Of a stretch of DNA of 36,451 bases, positions 1-8,902 are shown in pieces. Source of the stretch: Aeromonas media (lineage in GTDB: Bacteria > Pseudomonadota > Gammaproteobacteria > Enterobacterales > Aeromonadaceae); NCBI RefSeq assembly GCF_000819985.1, contig NZ_CDBZ01000167.1, forward strand, positions 1 to 36,451, given 5' to 3'. The notes under the pieces are model-generated. The model saw nothing but the letters and a program-made list of their open reading frames with translations, ran no database searches and was not told the origin of the DNA. Made by a program: the position numbers and the translations under genes. The stretch's first letter is position 1, and every line of letters starts with the position of its first letter.

Positions 1-295
1 GTCGATTTAGCGGCGCTTACCTTCCTTTGACAAATTTATAATTCATTTCCATATCACCTTGTTATTTTGTTATTGGGCAACCCGGTCTCGAGTCGGTCCG
101 TAATATAACAAACAACATGTGACGCTTTTTCATCAGTGACTCACAAATTCCGCCAAATGTGATCACCAGCGCAACCTGTTTCCTCATATTCCCATCCCCT
201 CCTGCCCTGTCGCGCCATTTCGCCCGCAGGGATGGCAGCCGGTCGGAGACAGTTGTGGCATACTTCCCGCCAATCGATGCCAAGGAGACTCGTGA
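1..295. other. Non-coding upstream region
   Basis: No convincing gene is seen here; the reading frames present are antisense shadows. The first 130 bases are clearly more AT-rich than the rest of the window. They contain a perfect TTGACA hexamer (27-32) and a perfect TATAAT hexamer (37-42), but the two are not spaced as one promoter. This may be the promoter region for a gene to the left of the window or for the DUF2956 gene. A half CRP-like motif (TGTGATCACC, near 159) lacks a good second half. Confidence 0.4.
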
Positions 296-634
296 ATGGC
301 AAAGTACGACAAGATTTCCCCCGAGACCCAGCAGGAGGCGATGAAGGTAGCCCGCGCCAACCAGAAGCCGGGGCAGACCAAGGAACAGACCCAGTTGATC
401 GCCCAGGGAATCCAGAAGGGTATAGATGAATACAAGAAGCAGATGAAGGCGCGAGCCCGGGAGGCGAGCCGCCAGAAGAAGTTGCAGGCCAGGGCGAAGC
501 AGCCACAACAGGGCGAGCATGAAGAAGAGAGCGAGATCGACGTGATCGAGGTCTCTCGCCAGCACCCGTTGCCATGGGTATTGCTGGTACTGAGCTGGCT
601 GGTGTTTGGCTGTGCCTGGATCTGGCTGCGCTGA
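296..634 (+). CDS. DUF2956 family protein
   Basis: This 112-residue protein has a very basic, Gln/Lys/Arg-rich helical body (residues 1-80, opening MAKYDKISPETQQEAM) and one hydrophobic segment at the C-terminus (about 92-111), so it is probably a tail-anchored inner-membrane protein facing the cytoplasm. The pattern 'KPGQTKEQT.LIAQGI.KGI.EYKKQ' is the hallmark I recognise for DUF2956 of Vibrio, Shewanella and Aeromonas. The function of that family is unknown. The start is supported by AAGGAG eight bases upstream of the ATG. It stands apart from its neighbours, with 117 bases to the next gene. Confidence 0.85.
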   Translation: MAKYDKISPETQQEAMKVARANQKPGQTKEQTQLIAQGIQKGIDEYKKQMKARAREASRQKKLQARAKQPQQGEHEEESEIDVIEVSRQHPLPWVLLVLSWLVFGCAWIWLR

Positions 635-751
635 TCCCTTGCCTGGCAAACCTTTGCCCTGGGATCGGCCTCACAGCCCGGGGCCGGCGCGCTGGTCATC
701 CCTCGCCCCTGCTGCTTACACTCTTCCCCCCGTTGTCTGGAGACCCCCATC

Positions 752-1087
752 ATGAATCCGGCCCCCCTCTATCTGCTGGCCCCCCTTGCCCTCTTTATCG
801 TGACCCTGGTGCTCTATCGCATCTCCCCGCTGCGAGCGGTCGCCGCCGGCAACGCTCGCTGGTTTATCCTGCCAGCCTTCACCCTCTTCATCCTGCTCAT
901 CGTCATCAATGGGGCGGCAGACCCGAGCCTGCGCAGCCCCGGCTTTCACTGGCTGATGCCGGGGCTTGGCTTCGCGCTCTGCCTGTTCCCGGCGCTGCCC
1001 AAGGCGCTGGTGCCGCGCCTAGCCATCAAGGAGGGGGCCTTCGCCGCCCTGGGCCTGATGCTGATGAGCCTGGCCATGGTCTACTGA
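752..1087 (+). CDS. Small integral membrane protein, function unknown
   Basis: This 111-residue, strongly hydrophobic protein has about four predicted membrane helices (roughly residues 5-22, 38-55, 68-85 and 93-110). Only short polar loops separate them, including an RAVAAGNARW loop and a PALPKALVPR loop. I do not recognise the family. GGAG nine bases before the ATG supports the start. A GC-rich hairpin follows the stop codon. It may share a transcript with the DUF2956 gene upstream, but nothing in the sequence proves it. Confidence 0.7.
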   Translation: MNPAPLYLLAPLALFIVTLVLYRISPLRAVAAGNARWFILPAFTLFILLIVINGAADPSLRSPGFHWLMPGLGFALCLFPALPKALVPRLAIKEGAFAALGLMLMSLAMVY

Positions 1088-1118
1088 TTTCGTTTACACG
1101 ATCTTTTTCATGATCTGA

Positions 1119-1142
1119 GGGGCGCCCTGTGACGGGCGCCCC
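1119..1142 (+). terminator. Hairpin after the small membrane protein gene
   Basis: A perfect 9-bp stem (GGGGCGCCC / GGGCGCCCC) with a 6-base loop lies about 30 bases after the stop codon. The U-tract that follows is poor (TTGT), so this is a weak or factor-assisted terminator at best. Confidence 0.5.
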
Positions 1143-1200
1143 TTGTACAACCAATGGACGATAGGCATCTTGGTGACAGAGTAACCAGCCAGGAGGCCAG

Positions 1201-2064
1201 ATGGACAATCCGCCCGATTTCATGGCGCAGTGGGATTATCAGGATCCCGCCGCCACTGCCCTGCGTTTTCGACGCCTGCTCGAAGAGGCGCAGGACGACC
1301 TGCAATACGAGCTGGAGCTGCTCACCCAAATCGCCCGCACCCACTCCCTGCAGCGTCAGTTTGCACAGGCCCACCAGCTGCTCGACGAGATAGAACCCCG
1401 CCTCACCGACGCCACCCCGCGAGCACGGCTGCGCGCCTTGCTGGAACGGGGGCGGACATTCAACTCGGCCGGCGATAAGGCCAGCGCCAGGACGCTGTTC
1501 GAGCAGGGGTGGCAACTCGGGCTCAAGCTGGGGGAGACTGGGCTCGCCATAGACGCGGCCCACATGGTGGCCATCGCCGCCCCGCTGGAGGAGCAGAGCC
1601 GCTGGCATCAACTGGCGATGACCCTGGCCGAACGCAGTGCCGACGATAAGGTGCGCGGCTGGCTGCCCAGCCTCTACAACAATCAGGGCTGGACCCTGTT
1701 CGAGCTGGGACGCCTCGATGAAGCCAGAGCCTGCCAGCAAAAATGCCTGGCCTGGCACCAGCAGCACAACAATCAGGCCAAGGCCTTTATCGCCCGCTGG
1801 AGCCTGGCACGGCTGAGCCGGGCCCAGGGCCTGCACGAACAGGCGATGGCCGAGCTGAGCCAGCTGAAAGCCGACATGGCCGAGGCCAGCGCGCCGGAAG
1901 ATGGCTACCTGTTCGAGGAACTGGGGGAGAACGGCCTGATGCTGGACGATCCGGCCGCCCCCGAATACTTCGCCCGCGCCTGGTTCCTGCTCTCGCGGGA
2001 TGGCTGGCTACAGGCCAACGAGACGGAGCGGCTGGCCAGACTCAAGCGCCTCGCCAAGCTCTGA
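1201..2064 (+). CDS. Tetratricopeptide-like helical repeat protein
   Basis: This 287-residue soluble protein is made almost wholly of amphipathic helix pairs rich in Ala, Leu, Glu and Gln. It has no signal peptide or membrane segment. TPR-like units can be read at about residues 30-65 (FAQAHQLLDEIEPRL), 80-115 (GRTFNSAGDKASARTLFEQG), 155-195 (YNNQGWTLFELGRLDEARAC) and 200-230. The A/G, Y/F and A/P consensus positions are recognisable. Such proteins are scaffolds for protein contacts; the partner cannot be told from the sequence. The start has GGAGG four bases before the ATG. The gene converges on luxO, and a hairpin and repeat region separates the two. Confidence 0.7.
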   Translation: MDNPPDFMAQWDYQDPAATALRFRRLLEEAQDDLQYELELLTQIARTHSLQRQFAQAHQLLDEIEPRLTDATPRARLRALLERGRTFNSAGDKASARTLFEQGWQLGLKLGETGLAIDAAHMVAIAAPLEEQSRWHQLAMTLAERSADDKVRGWLPSLYNNQGWTLFELGRLDEARACQQKCLAWHQQHNNQAKAFIARWSLARLSRAQGLHEQAMAELSQLKADMAEASAPEDGYLFEELGENGLMLDDPAAPEYFARAWFLLSRDGWLQANETERLARLKRLAKL

Positions 2065-2075
2065 CGGCGGGCCGC

Positions 2076-2102
2076 AAAAAGAGCGGGCGGCTCACGCCGC
2101 CC
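2076..2102 (-). terminator. Intrinsic terminator of luxO
   Basis: Read on the minus strand, a 6-bp G/C stem (GGGCGG / CCGCCC, 2085-2102) with loop CGTGAG is followed by GCTCTTTTTGC. It lies about 165 bases past the luxO stop, beyond the tail repeats, so the luxO mRNA probably contains them. On the plus strand there is no T-run, so it is a poor terminator for the TPR-like gene. Confidence 0.65.
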
Positions 2103-2265
2103 GTCACTCAGGCCAAGCCCCCCTCTTCCCGACTCTGCCTCTTGCGACAGATAAGGGAAGGCCCGAGCCCAGCTGCACTTAAGCCTCAAGCCAAGCTGGC
2201 CTCTTCCCACCCCTGCTTCTTGCGATAAATGAGGGAGTGAAGGGGTGATCTTCAACCTCGCGGCC

Positions 2266-3681
<1,416 letters not shown>

Positions 3682-3778
3682 CCTTGCGATTGATTTTGTT
3701 GTCTATTCTGGGGGTTAGACGCCATAGACTCAAGACGGGCTCTCAGCTTTCTCCCGTCACCCGCGACGCCACACAAGC

Positions 3779-3805
3779 AAAAACGGCTCCCTGGGGAGCC
3801 GTTTT
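3779..3805 (-). terminator. Intrinsic terminator of fkpA
   Basis: A perfect 11-bp inverted repeat (AAAACGGCTCC / GGAGCCGTTTT) with a 4-base loop lies 15 bases past the fkpA stop and continues into T-rich sequence on the minus strand. It separates fkpA from luxO, so luxO should have its own promoter between 3682 and 3778. Confidence 0.9.
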
Positions 3806-3819
3806 CATGCGTTTACCGC

Positions 3820-4626
3820 TTATTTCTTCGCGTCGTCGCCTTCGGCGGTCGGCTTTTCGATGGCCAGCAGCTCGACGTCAAATACCAGCACGGCGTTGGC
3901 CGGGATGGAGCCTGCACCGTGCTCGCCATAGGCCAGCTTGGACGGCAGGAAGAACTTGAACTTGGAACCGACCGGCATCAGCTGCACGCCTTCGGTCCAG
4001 CCCGGGATCACCTGGTTCAGCGGGAAGGTGGCCGGCTCGCCGCGATCGACGGAGCTGTCGAACTTGGTGCCATCGGTCAGGGTACCGGTGTAGTGCACCT
4101 TGACGATGTCGGTGGCCTTCGGCTTGGCGCCGTCACCCAGCTTCTCGACCTGATACTGCAGGCCGGATTCGGTGCTCTTCACGCCCTCTTTCTTGGCGTT
4201 GGCGGCCAGATACTCTTCACCCTTCTTCAGGTTTTCCACCGCATCCTTGTCGGCCTTGGCCTTGGTCAACTCGTTGATCTTGGCGTCGTATTCCTGCAGG
4301 ACCTTCTGGATCTCCTCGTCAGTCATGCCAGCTTCCTTGCCCAGACCGTCGGTCACCCCCTTGAGGATGACGCTGTTGTCCAGCTTGATGCCGAGCTCCT
4401 GCTGACGCTCCAGAGTATTGGCGATATAACGACCCATGGAGAGGCCGATCGCATAGCCGGATTGCTCTTCAAAGCTCTTGGCTGCTGCCTTGGGAGCCTC
4501 TGCCGGCTTGCTGGCTTCTGCCTTGACCTCTGCGGTATTCGCAGCAGGCTTCTCATCTTTTTGGCAAGCAGTCAGACCCACGGCAACGGCCGCAGCCAAC
4601 AGGGACACCTTCAGAAAATTGTTCAT
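3820..4626 (-). CDS. fkpA: FKBP-type peptidyl-prolyl isomerase FkpA, lipoprotein form
   Basis: This 268-residue cell-envelope foldase has an N-terminal dimerisation domain (about 45-150, SGYAIGLSMGRYIANTL...) and a C-terminal FKBP domain (about 155-255; VHYTGTLTDGTKFDSS, VIPGWTEGVQLMPVG, LAYGEHG, LVFDVELL). It catalyses prolyl cis-trans isomerisation and acts as a chaperone in the periplasm. The N-terminus carries a lipobox LTAC (Cys21, next residue Gln), so the protein is expected to be lipid-anchored, Mip-like, whereas E. coli FkpA is soluble. ATG 4626 is chosen over an in-frame TTG 12 bases upstream because GGAG sits six bases before it. The gene is divergent from the propeller lipoprotein gene, next to slyX/slyD as in E. 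coli. Confidence 0.93.
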   Translation of the reverse strand: MNNFLKVSLLAAAVAVGLTACQKDEKPAANTAEVKAEASKPAEAPKAAAKSFEEQSGYAIGLSMGRYIANTLERQQELGIKLDNSVILKGVTDGLGKEAGMTDEEIQKVLQEYDAKINELTKAKADKDAVENLKKGEEYLAANAKKEGVKSTESGLQYQVEKLGDGAKPKATDIVKVHYTGTLTDGTKFDSSVDRGEPATFPLNQVIPGWTEGVQLMPVGSKFKFFLPSKLAYGEHGAGSIPANAVLVFDVELLAIEKPTAEGDDAKK

Positions 4627-4745
4627 CAGTTTCTCCAAAACTCTAAATACCGCTCTCGGTTCCTTCGTGAAATGAGAGGTTTATCGTGATAAGCGCCTTA
4701 TACTAACGCCGTGATCGCAGGTAACGAAAGCATGAGACAGGAAAA

Positions 4746-5714
4746 ATGATCAAAAGTGCCATTTATCTCATCGGTATTTGCCTGATGCTGACGGGGTGCG
4801 AACAGAGCTCACTTCCCGGCCAGCAGATCCGCCTCGCCAACCAGGGCTTGCTGAGTGCGGATCTCGCCAGTTCCGGCAAGCTGGCCATCGTCTCCAGCCT
4901 GGGCCAGGGCACAGTGGTGTGGGATCTGGAACAGGGCAAGGAGCGCTGGCGCTGGCGTCAGAGCGATGATCAGGAGGAGTTCGTCACCCTCACCCGCTTC
5001 TCCCCGGACGACAGCCACGCCATCACCGCCACCCAACTCACCTTTGCCATTTGGCGCCTGCAAGATGGTCGATCTCAAGGCTACTATTCCCTTCCTGAAT
5101 CCAGCCTGAGGGATGCGGCGCTCTCGGCCGATGGTCGTCTAGTGCTGATCGGCCGCGAAGATGGCAAGGCGGAGCTGGTGGATACCCGTACCGGGCGCAG
5201 GCTGCAGTTCCTCGGCCACACCGAGCAGGTCAACACGGTGGATCTCTCCGCCAATGGCCACTACGCCCTCACCGGCGGCAACGATTACAGCGCCTATCTG
5301 TGGGATACCCGCAGCGGCCAGGTGGTGTGGCGTTTCAACCACGGCGGCCGGGTGGTGATGGCAAGGCTGGATCCGGCGGGGCGCTTCGCCTTCACCGCCG
5401 ACAGCCGCCAGGCCAGCATCTGGGATCTCAAGACTGGCAAGGAGGTGAGCCGGCTGCAGTTCGCGCACCGTTTCGAGGTCTACACCAGCGCGCGCTTTGC
5501 CAACGACGGCAACTGGCTCATCACCGGCGCCCCCTCACGCCAGCTCTCCCTGTGGCGGGTGAGCGATGGCAGTCTGCTGCAAAGCTGGCGCGTCTCTCCT
5601 CATCCCAAGGTGAAACCACCGAGCGCTGTGGTCTATGGCGTGGCTTTGCGCGACAATGGCCACCTCGTCAGCGCCAGCTCCAGTGGCCTGGCCGAAATCT
5701 GGACTATCAAGTAA
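4746..5714 (+). CDS. WD40-type beta-propeller lipoprotein
   Basis: This 322-residue protein has a lipoprotein signal (lipobox LTGC, Cys18; following residue Glu). The rest is a run of about seven propeller blades with repeated W-D/W-x-L endings: VVWDLEQGK, AIWRLQDG, YLWDTRSG, SIWDLKTGK, SLWRVSDG and AEIWTIK. It is predicted to sit in the periplasm, tethered to the outer membrane, as a protein-interaction platform; the partner is unknown. The slyX start codon follows 14 bases after its stop, so the two genes are probably co-transcribed. AGGA lies shortly before the ATG. Confidence 0.85.
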   Translation: MIKSAIYLIGICLMLTGCEQSSLPGQQIRLANQGLLSADLASSGKLAIVSSLGQGTVVWDLEQGKERWRWRQSDDQEEFVTLTRFSPDDSHAITATQLTFAIWRLQDGRSQGYYSLPESSLRDAALSADGRLVLIGREDGKAELVDTRTGRRLQFLGHTEQVNTVDLSANGHYALTGGNDYSAYLWDTRSGQVVWRFNHGGRVVMARLDPAGRFAFTADSRQASIWDLKTGKEVSRLQFAHRFEVYTSARFANDGNWLITGAPSRQLSLWRVSDGSLLQSWRVSPHPKVKPPSAVVYGVALRDNGHLVSASSSGLAEIWTIK

Positions 5715-5728
5715 GGACCAAAAGGCCC

Positions 5729-5944
5729 ATGAGTCAGCAAGTTAACGATCGTCTCGAGACCCTGGAAAGCCGTCTCGCCTATGCCGAATACACGGTGGAG
5801 CAGCTCAACGAAGAGGTCACCACCCAGGGCCGTGAACTCGACCGGCTCAAGCATCAGATCCAGCTACTGGTAGACAAGCTGCAGAGCGTGCAGCCGAGCC
5901 AGATAGCCAGCATGGCCGAAGAGACGCCGCCGCCGCACTACTGA
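5729..5944 (+). CDS. slyX: SlyX family coiled-coil protein
   Basis: This 71-residue protein is almost entirely one heptad-patterned helix (residues 3-55, RLETLESRLAYAEYTVEQLN...), ending in an acidic, proline-rich tail with PPPHY. SlyX is a small protein of unknown function encoded beside slyD in many gammaproteobacteria. The ATG at 5729 is preceded by AAAGG. It lies within a longer open frame that overlaps the upstream gene; that extension is a shadow. It converges on slyD over a shared bidirectional terminator, the same relative arrangement as in E. coli. Confidence 0.9.
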   Translation: MSQQVNDRLETLESRLAYAEYTVEQLNEEVTTQGRELDRLKHQIQLLVDKLQSVQPSQIASMAEETPPPHY

Positions 5945-5956
5945 GTGCACCGCCAT

Positions 5957-5984
5957 AAAAAAACCCGCACGCAGCGGGTTTTTT
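5957..5984. terminator. Bidirectional terminator between slyX and slyD
   Basis: A CCCGC / GCGGG stem (5964-5968 with 5974-5978) is flanked by seven As on the left and six Ts on the right, so it can terminate both the plus-strand slyX and the minus-strand slyD transcripts. Confidence 0.9.
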
Positions 5985-6003
5985 CATCTTGCCAGTCGGC
6001 AGA

Positions 6004-6636
6004 TCAGTGGTGATGGCCCTTGCCACCGCAACCACCGCCGCCACAGCAACCGCCATGACCCTGCTCGTCGCCGTGGTCGTGACCGTGATCGTGGCCGTGA
6101 CCGCCGCAGCAACCGCCGTGGTCATGGTCGTGATCGTGACCGTGGTCATGGCCATGATCGTGACCGCAGCCACCGGCACCGTGCACGTGGCCGTGAGCCA
6201 GCTCTTCGGCGGTCGCGGCACGCACGTCCTTGATCTCGACCTTGAAGCCCAGGGTCACACCGGCCAGCGGATGGTTGCCATCCACCTTGATGAACTCTTC
6301 GGAGACTTCGATGACGGTCACCGGACGGTGGCCATCGTCGGTCTCAGCCACAAAAGTATCCCCTTCAGACACTTCCATGCCATCGAACAGCTCGCCGGGC
6401 ACTTCTTGCACCAGGTTCTCGTCATACTCGCCATAGGCCTGGCTCGGCGTCAGGGTGACGTCGAACGCCTCGCCCACACTGCGGCCTTCCAGCTCGGCTT
6501 CGAGGCCGGAGACCAGATAACGGGTACCGTGCAGATACACCAGAGGCTCTTTACCGACAGTGGTGTCGATGACTTCACCGTGTTCGTCGGTGACCGTGTA
6601 TTCCAGCGTAACCACGCTCAGGGGAGCTACTTTCAT
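6004..6636 (-). CDS. slyD: FKBP-type peptidyl-prolyl isomerase SlyD
   Basis: This 210-residue cytoplasmic protein has an FKBP domain (about 1-70 and 120-145; VTLEYTVTDEHGEVID, PLVYLHG), an inserted chaperone (IF) domain (about 70-120) and a long metal-binding tail from about residue 148. SlyD combines prolyl isomerase, chaperone and nickel-delivery activities. The tail holds about 20 His and 6 Cys, in repeated HDHG units and two GGCCGG motifs, ending HHH. The DNA beneath it is a degenerate hexanucleotide-like repeat, so its length may vary among strains. AGGA eight bases upstream supports the ATG. Confidence 0.95.
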   Translation of the reverse strand: MKVAPLSVVTLEYTVTDEHGEVIDTTVGKEPLVYLHGTRYLVSGLEAELEGRSVGEAFDVTLTPSQAYGEYDENLVQEVPGELFDGMEVSEGDTFVAETDDGHRPVTVIEVSEEFIKVDGNHPLAGVTLGFKVEIKDVRAATAEELAHGHVHGAGGCGHDHGHDHGHDHDHDHGGCCGGHGHDHGHDHGDEQGHGGCCGGGGCGGKGHHH

Positions 6637-6782
6637 GTCAGGGATCCTGCGGATAGAAAAAAACGGGCCCAGAATACCTTAAAAAGGTGGCCAAGCATAT
6701 GATCTGCCCCGCTCCGCCATGCTGAAAAAGTCAGCAGTCCAGAACGAGCCTTGCCCTACCCCGGGTATTATCAAGAGGCCCC

Positions 6783-6927
6783 TCACTGGAGACGAAACAC
6801 CTTTATCAGCGGTTCAGCCTCCCGGATGACCCGGTCCACCCAGGCCATCCGGCGGTAGGTCATTCGGGACGAAAGACGCCTATGACCTGTTCGGCCTCGC
6901 GGGTCGCCTTGTCCACCTCGGCCAGGG
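6783..6927 (-). repeat. Duplicated 3' end of yheV
   Basis: The last ~65 bases of yheV (6860-6927) are repeated in register at 6783-6850, a 77-base offset. Read on the minus strand, the downstream copy encodes VDRVIREAEPLIKVFRLQ plus stop, against VDKATREAEQVIGVFRPE plus stop in the gene. Several differences are synonymous third-base changes (CGC/CGG, GCC/GCT, GTC/GTG). The copy has no separate start signal and lies outside the yheV frame, so it looks like a remnant gene tail. Confidence 0.85.
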
Positions 6928-7066
6928 TCTGCACCTGGGTATCCCCGCAGTCGACACAGGTCACCTTCTCGACTCCATGCTCCATATACAGCATCATGGT
7001 GTCCATCTTGCCGCACGCCGGGCAAACCGCACCGGCAATGAAGCGCTTTTTACGTCTGGTTTCCAT
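6860..7066 (-). CDS. yheV: YheV family putative zinc-ribbon protein
   Basis: This 68-residue protein opens with a basic segment (METRRKKRFIAGAVCPACGK) and has two CxxC knuckles (CPAC at about 15-18 and CVDC at about 37-40) that should bind one zinc ion, followed by a charged helix and the tail QVIGVFRPE. It matches the YheV family encoded near slyD in enterobacteria; its function is unknown. GGAGGT seven bases before the ATG gives a strong start. It is divergent from the AraC-like gene (39-base gap). A decayed second copy of its 3' end follows it. Confidence 0.9.
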   Translation of the reverse strand: METRRKKRFIAGAVCPACGKMDTMMLYMEHGVEKVTCVDCGDTQVQTLAEVDKATREAEQVIGVFRPE

Positions 7067-7105
7067 TTTTGTTACCTCCAGGCAGCATCATATCAGGGTT
7101 TTTAC

Positions 7106-7795
7106 ATGCATCACGCCATCGAATATCAGCATTTTTCTACTCCTTGCCTGCAGGTCGGCCCCCGCAAACGCTCCCCCCTGGGTCAGCTGCTGCGCGTCAC
7201 CCGAGGTGCGGCGCTGCTGAGACTCGGCTCCCATGAGCTGTTGCTGACGGCGGGCAGCCACTTCTGGCTGTGCGCCGATGCCCTCGCCGCCTTCTCTCCC
7301 CTGGCGGGTTGTCAGCATGATTTGCTGACCTGCTCGGTGCGGGTGGCGCAACCGGCCCAGGCTGGCTGGTTGCAACCCACCCCGCTGATGGACGCCCTGC
7401 TGGACAGTCTGGCCAGCTGGTCCAGGCCCCGTGACTGGCAAGAGGCCTATGGCCACCGGCTGCGGGTCATCGGGGACGAGTTGCAGGCGTGTGCCATCCT
7501 GGCGCAGACAGATCAGCCGCTGCAGGCCGCCTGGCGCGCCCTGACCGGTCAGTCTGAGGGCAGCACCGCGGCCTGGCAGGCTTGCCTCGCCCAGCGGGGT
7601 ATCGAGGATCCCGCCCTGGCAGCAGATGCGCTCGGTGCCCAGTGGCAGCTGCTGCAGGGGGTACGCCTGCTCAGAAGTGGCAGCAAGCCGGCCCAGGTCG
7701 TGGCAAAGCTCGGCTACCGGGATGAACAGGCCCTGGCGCAGGCGTGCCAGCACTGGCTCTGGCTGACGCTGGAGGCGGTGGCCTCCGCCCAGTGA
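7106..7795 (+). CDS. AraC-like transcriptional regulator (divergent)
   Basis: This 229-residue protein has an N-terminal part resembling the AraC ligand-binding beta-barrel (GAALLRLGSHELLLTAGSHFWL, about 30-60), a helical linker, and a C-terminal stretch KPAQVVAKLGYRDEQALAQA (about 193-212) that fits the second helix-turn-helix of AraC proteins. The first helix-turn-helix is poorly conserved, so DNA binding is inferred. The longer open frame from 6977 overlaps yheV and is not used; ATG 7106 has AGGG nearby, a modest ribosome site. The target is unknown. The intergenic gap shared with yheV is the only local candidate. Confidence 0.55.
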   Translation: MHHAIEYQHFSTPCLQVGPRKRSPLGQLLRVTRGAALLRLGSHELLLTAGSHFWLCADALAAFSPLAGCQHDLLTCSVRVAQPAQAGWLQPTPLMDALLDSLASWSRPRDWQEAYGHRLRVIGDELQACAILAQTDQPLQAAWRALTGQSEGSTAAWQACLAQRGIEDPALAADALGAQWQLLQGVRLLRSGSKPAQVVAKLGYRDEQALAQACQHWLWLTLEAVASAQ

Positions 7796-7947
7796 ACCGG
7801 ACGAGAAAATAAATGAGGGTGGCAGGGTCCAGTTTTACGACTCGCGGTCGCTAATAACCGTTAATAACAACGGCATCATCCTGGTCACCACCCTCTATGC
7901 TGAACACCAGATTGACCGTCACCGATTAGATCAACAGGACATCCGCC

Positions 7948-8847
7948 ATGACGAGCAAGGCCAACCAATCCCAGGGCATGTTGCTGTTTCACCTCTCAGC
8001 CAGGCAATCCTTCGCCATCGGCACCCTCAAGGTGAAGGAGATAGTCCCCTACACCCAGCTCACCGCCTTGCCCCATTCGCACCCGACCGTGCTCGGGGCG
8101 GCCAGCATGCGGGGCACCACCATCCCCGTGATCGACATGGCGATGGCGGTGGGCTATCGCCCCATCAGCCGGGAGGAGATGCCCAGCTGCTTCATCATCA
8201 TCACGGATTGCCGCCGCACCCTGGTGGGCTTCCTGGTGCGCGGCATCGACAAGATCACCGAGTGCAACTGGCGTGACATCGAGCCGCCTCCCCCTTCCCT
8301 CGGTCAGAACGTCTTCGTCACCGGGGTGACCAAGGTGGGGGATCAGCTGATCCAGCTGCTGGACGTGGAGCTGATCCTGTCCCGGGTCTATCCGGACGAT
8401 CCCAGCCACCTCTACCCCGTGCTGACCGATGTGCAGCGCGAGCGGCTCAAGCCGATGCGGATCCTGCTGGTGGACGACTCCTCCGTCGCCCGCCGCCAGC
8501 TGATGGCGGCCCTCGATTACATCAACATTCCCTACGAGGTGTGCACCAACGGGCGCGACGCCCTTAGCCTGATGCAGGCCAGGGTCGCTCAGGGCAGCCG
8601 GATCGACATCCTGGTAAGCGACATCGAGATGCCGGGGCTGGACGGCTACGAGCTGGCCTTCGAGGTACAGAGCGATCCCAGACTGGCGGAGGCTTACATC
8701 ATCCTGCACACCTCCCTCTCCAGCGAGATCAGCGTGGAGCGTGCCCATCAGGTCGGCGCCCACGAGGCGCTGACCAAGTTTGAAGCCAACGAGCTGATCC
8801 AGGCGATGCTGCGCGGCGCCGAACACCACGATCGCCTGCCCGCCTGA
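7948..8847 (+). CDS. cheV: Chemotaxis coupling protein CheV
   Basis: This 299-residue protein joins a CheW-like domain (about 8-160; GAASMRGTTIPVIDM, VTKVGDQLIQLLDVE) to a receiver domain (about 170-295; acidic pair D176/D177, phospho-acceptor D225 in SDIEMPG, T255, K277). CheV couples chemoreceptors to the CheA kinase, and phosphorylation of the receiver modulates adaptation. The gene stands alone, away from any che cluster in this window. I found no clear sigma-28 motif in the 152-base upstream gap. A GC-rich hairpin follows the stop. Confidence 0.93.
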   Translation: MTSKANQSQGMLLFHLSARQSFAIGTLKVKEIVPYTQLTALPHSHPTVLGAASMRGTTIPVIDMAMAVGYRPISREEMPSCFIIITDCRRTLVGFLVRGIDKITECNWRDIEPPPPSLGQNVFVTGVTKVGDQLIQLLDVELILSRVYPDDPSHLYPVLTDVQRERLKPMRILLVDDSSVARRQLMAALDYINIPYEVCTNGRDALSLMQARVAQGSRIDILVSDIEMPGLDGYELAFEVQSDPRLAEAYIILHTSLSSEISVERAHQVGAHEALTKFEANELIQAMLRGAEHHDRLPA

Positions 8848-8851
8848 CACC

Positions 8852-8874
8852 GCGGCGGGCCATGGGCCCGCCGC
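8852..8874 (+). terminator. Hairpin after cheV
   Basis: A 10-bp GC stem (GCGGCGGGCC / GGCCCGCCGC) with a 3-base loop is followed by CTGTTTCCTCTT. The U-tract is interrupted, so termination may be partial and allow read-through into yheT. Confidence 0.65.
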
Positions 8875-8902
8875 CTGTTTCCTCTTCTCCCCGAGTTGTT
8901 GC

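Noticed and set aside
155..175. TGTGATCACC as a CRP site
   Set aside because: The second half-site is absent at the right spacing.
5995..6190. Regular short repeats that might resemble a CRISPR or minisatellite
   Set aside because: The repeats are the codons of the His/Asp/Gly tail of SlyD; there are no spacers.
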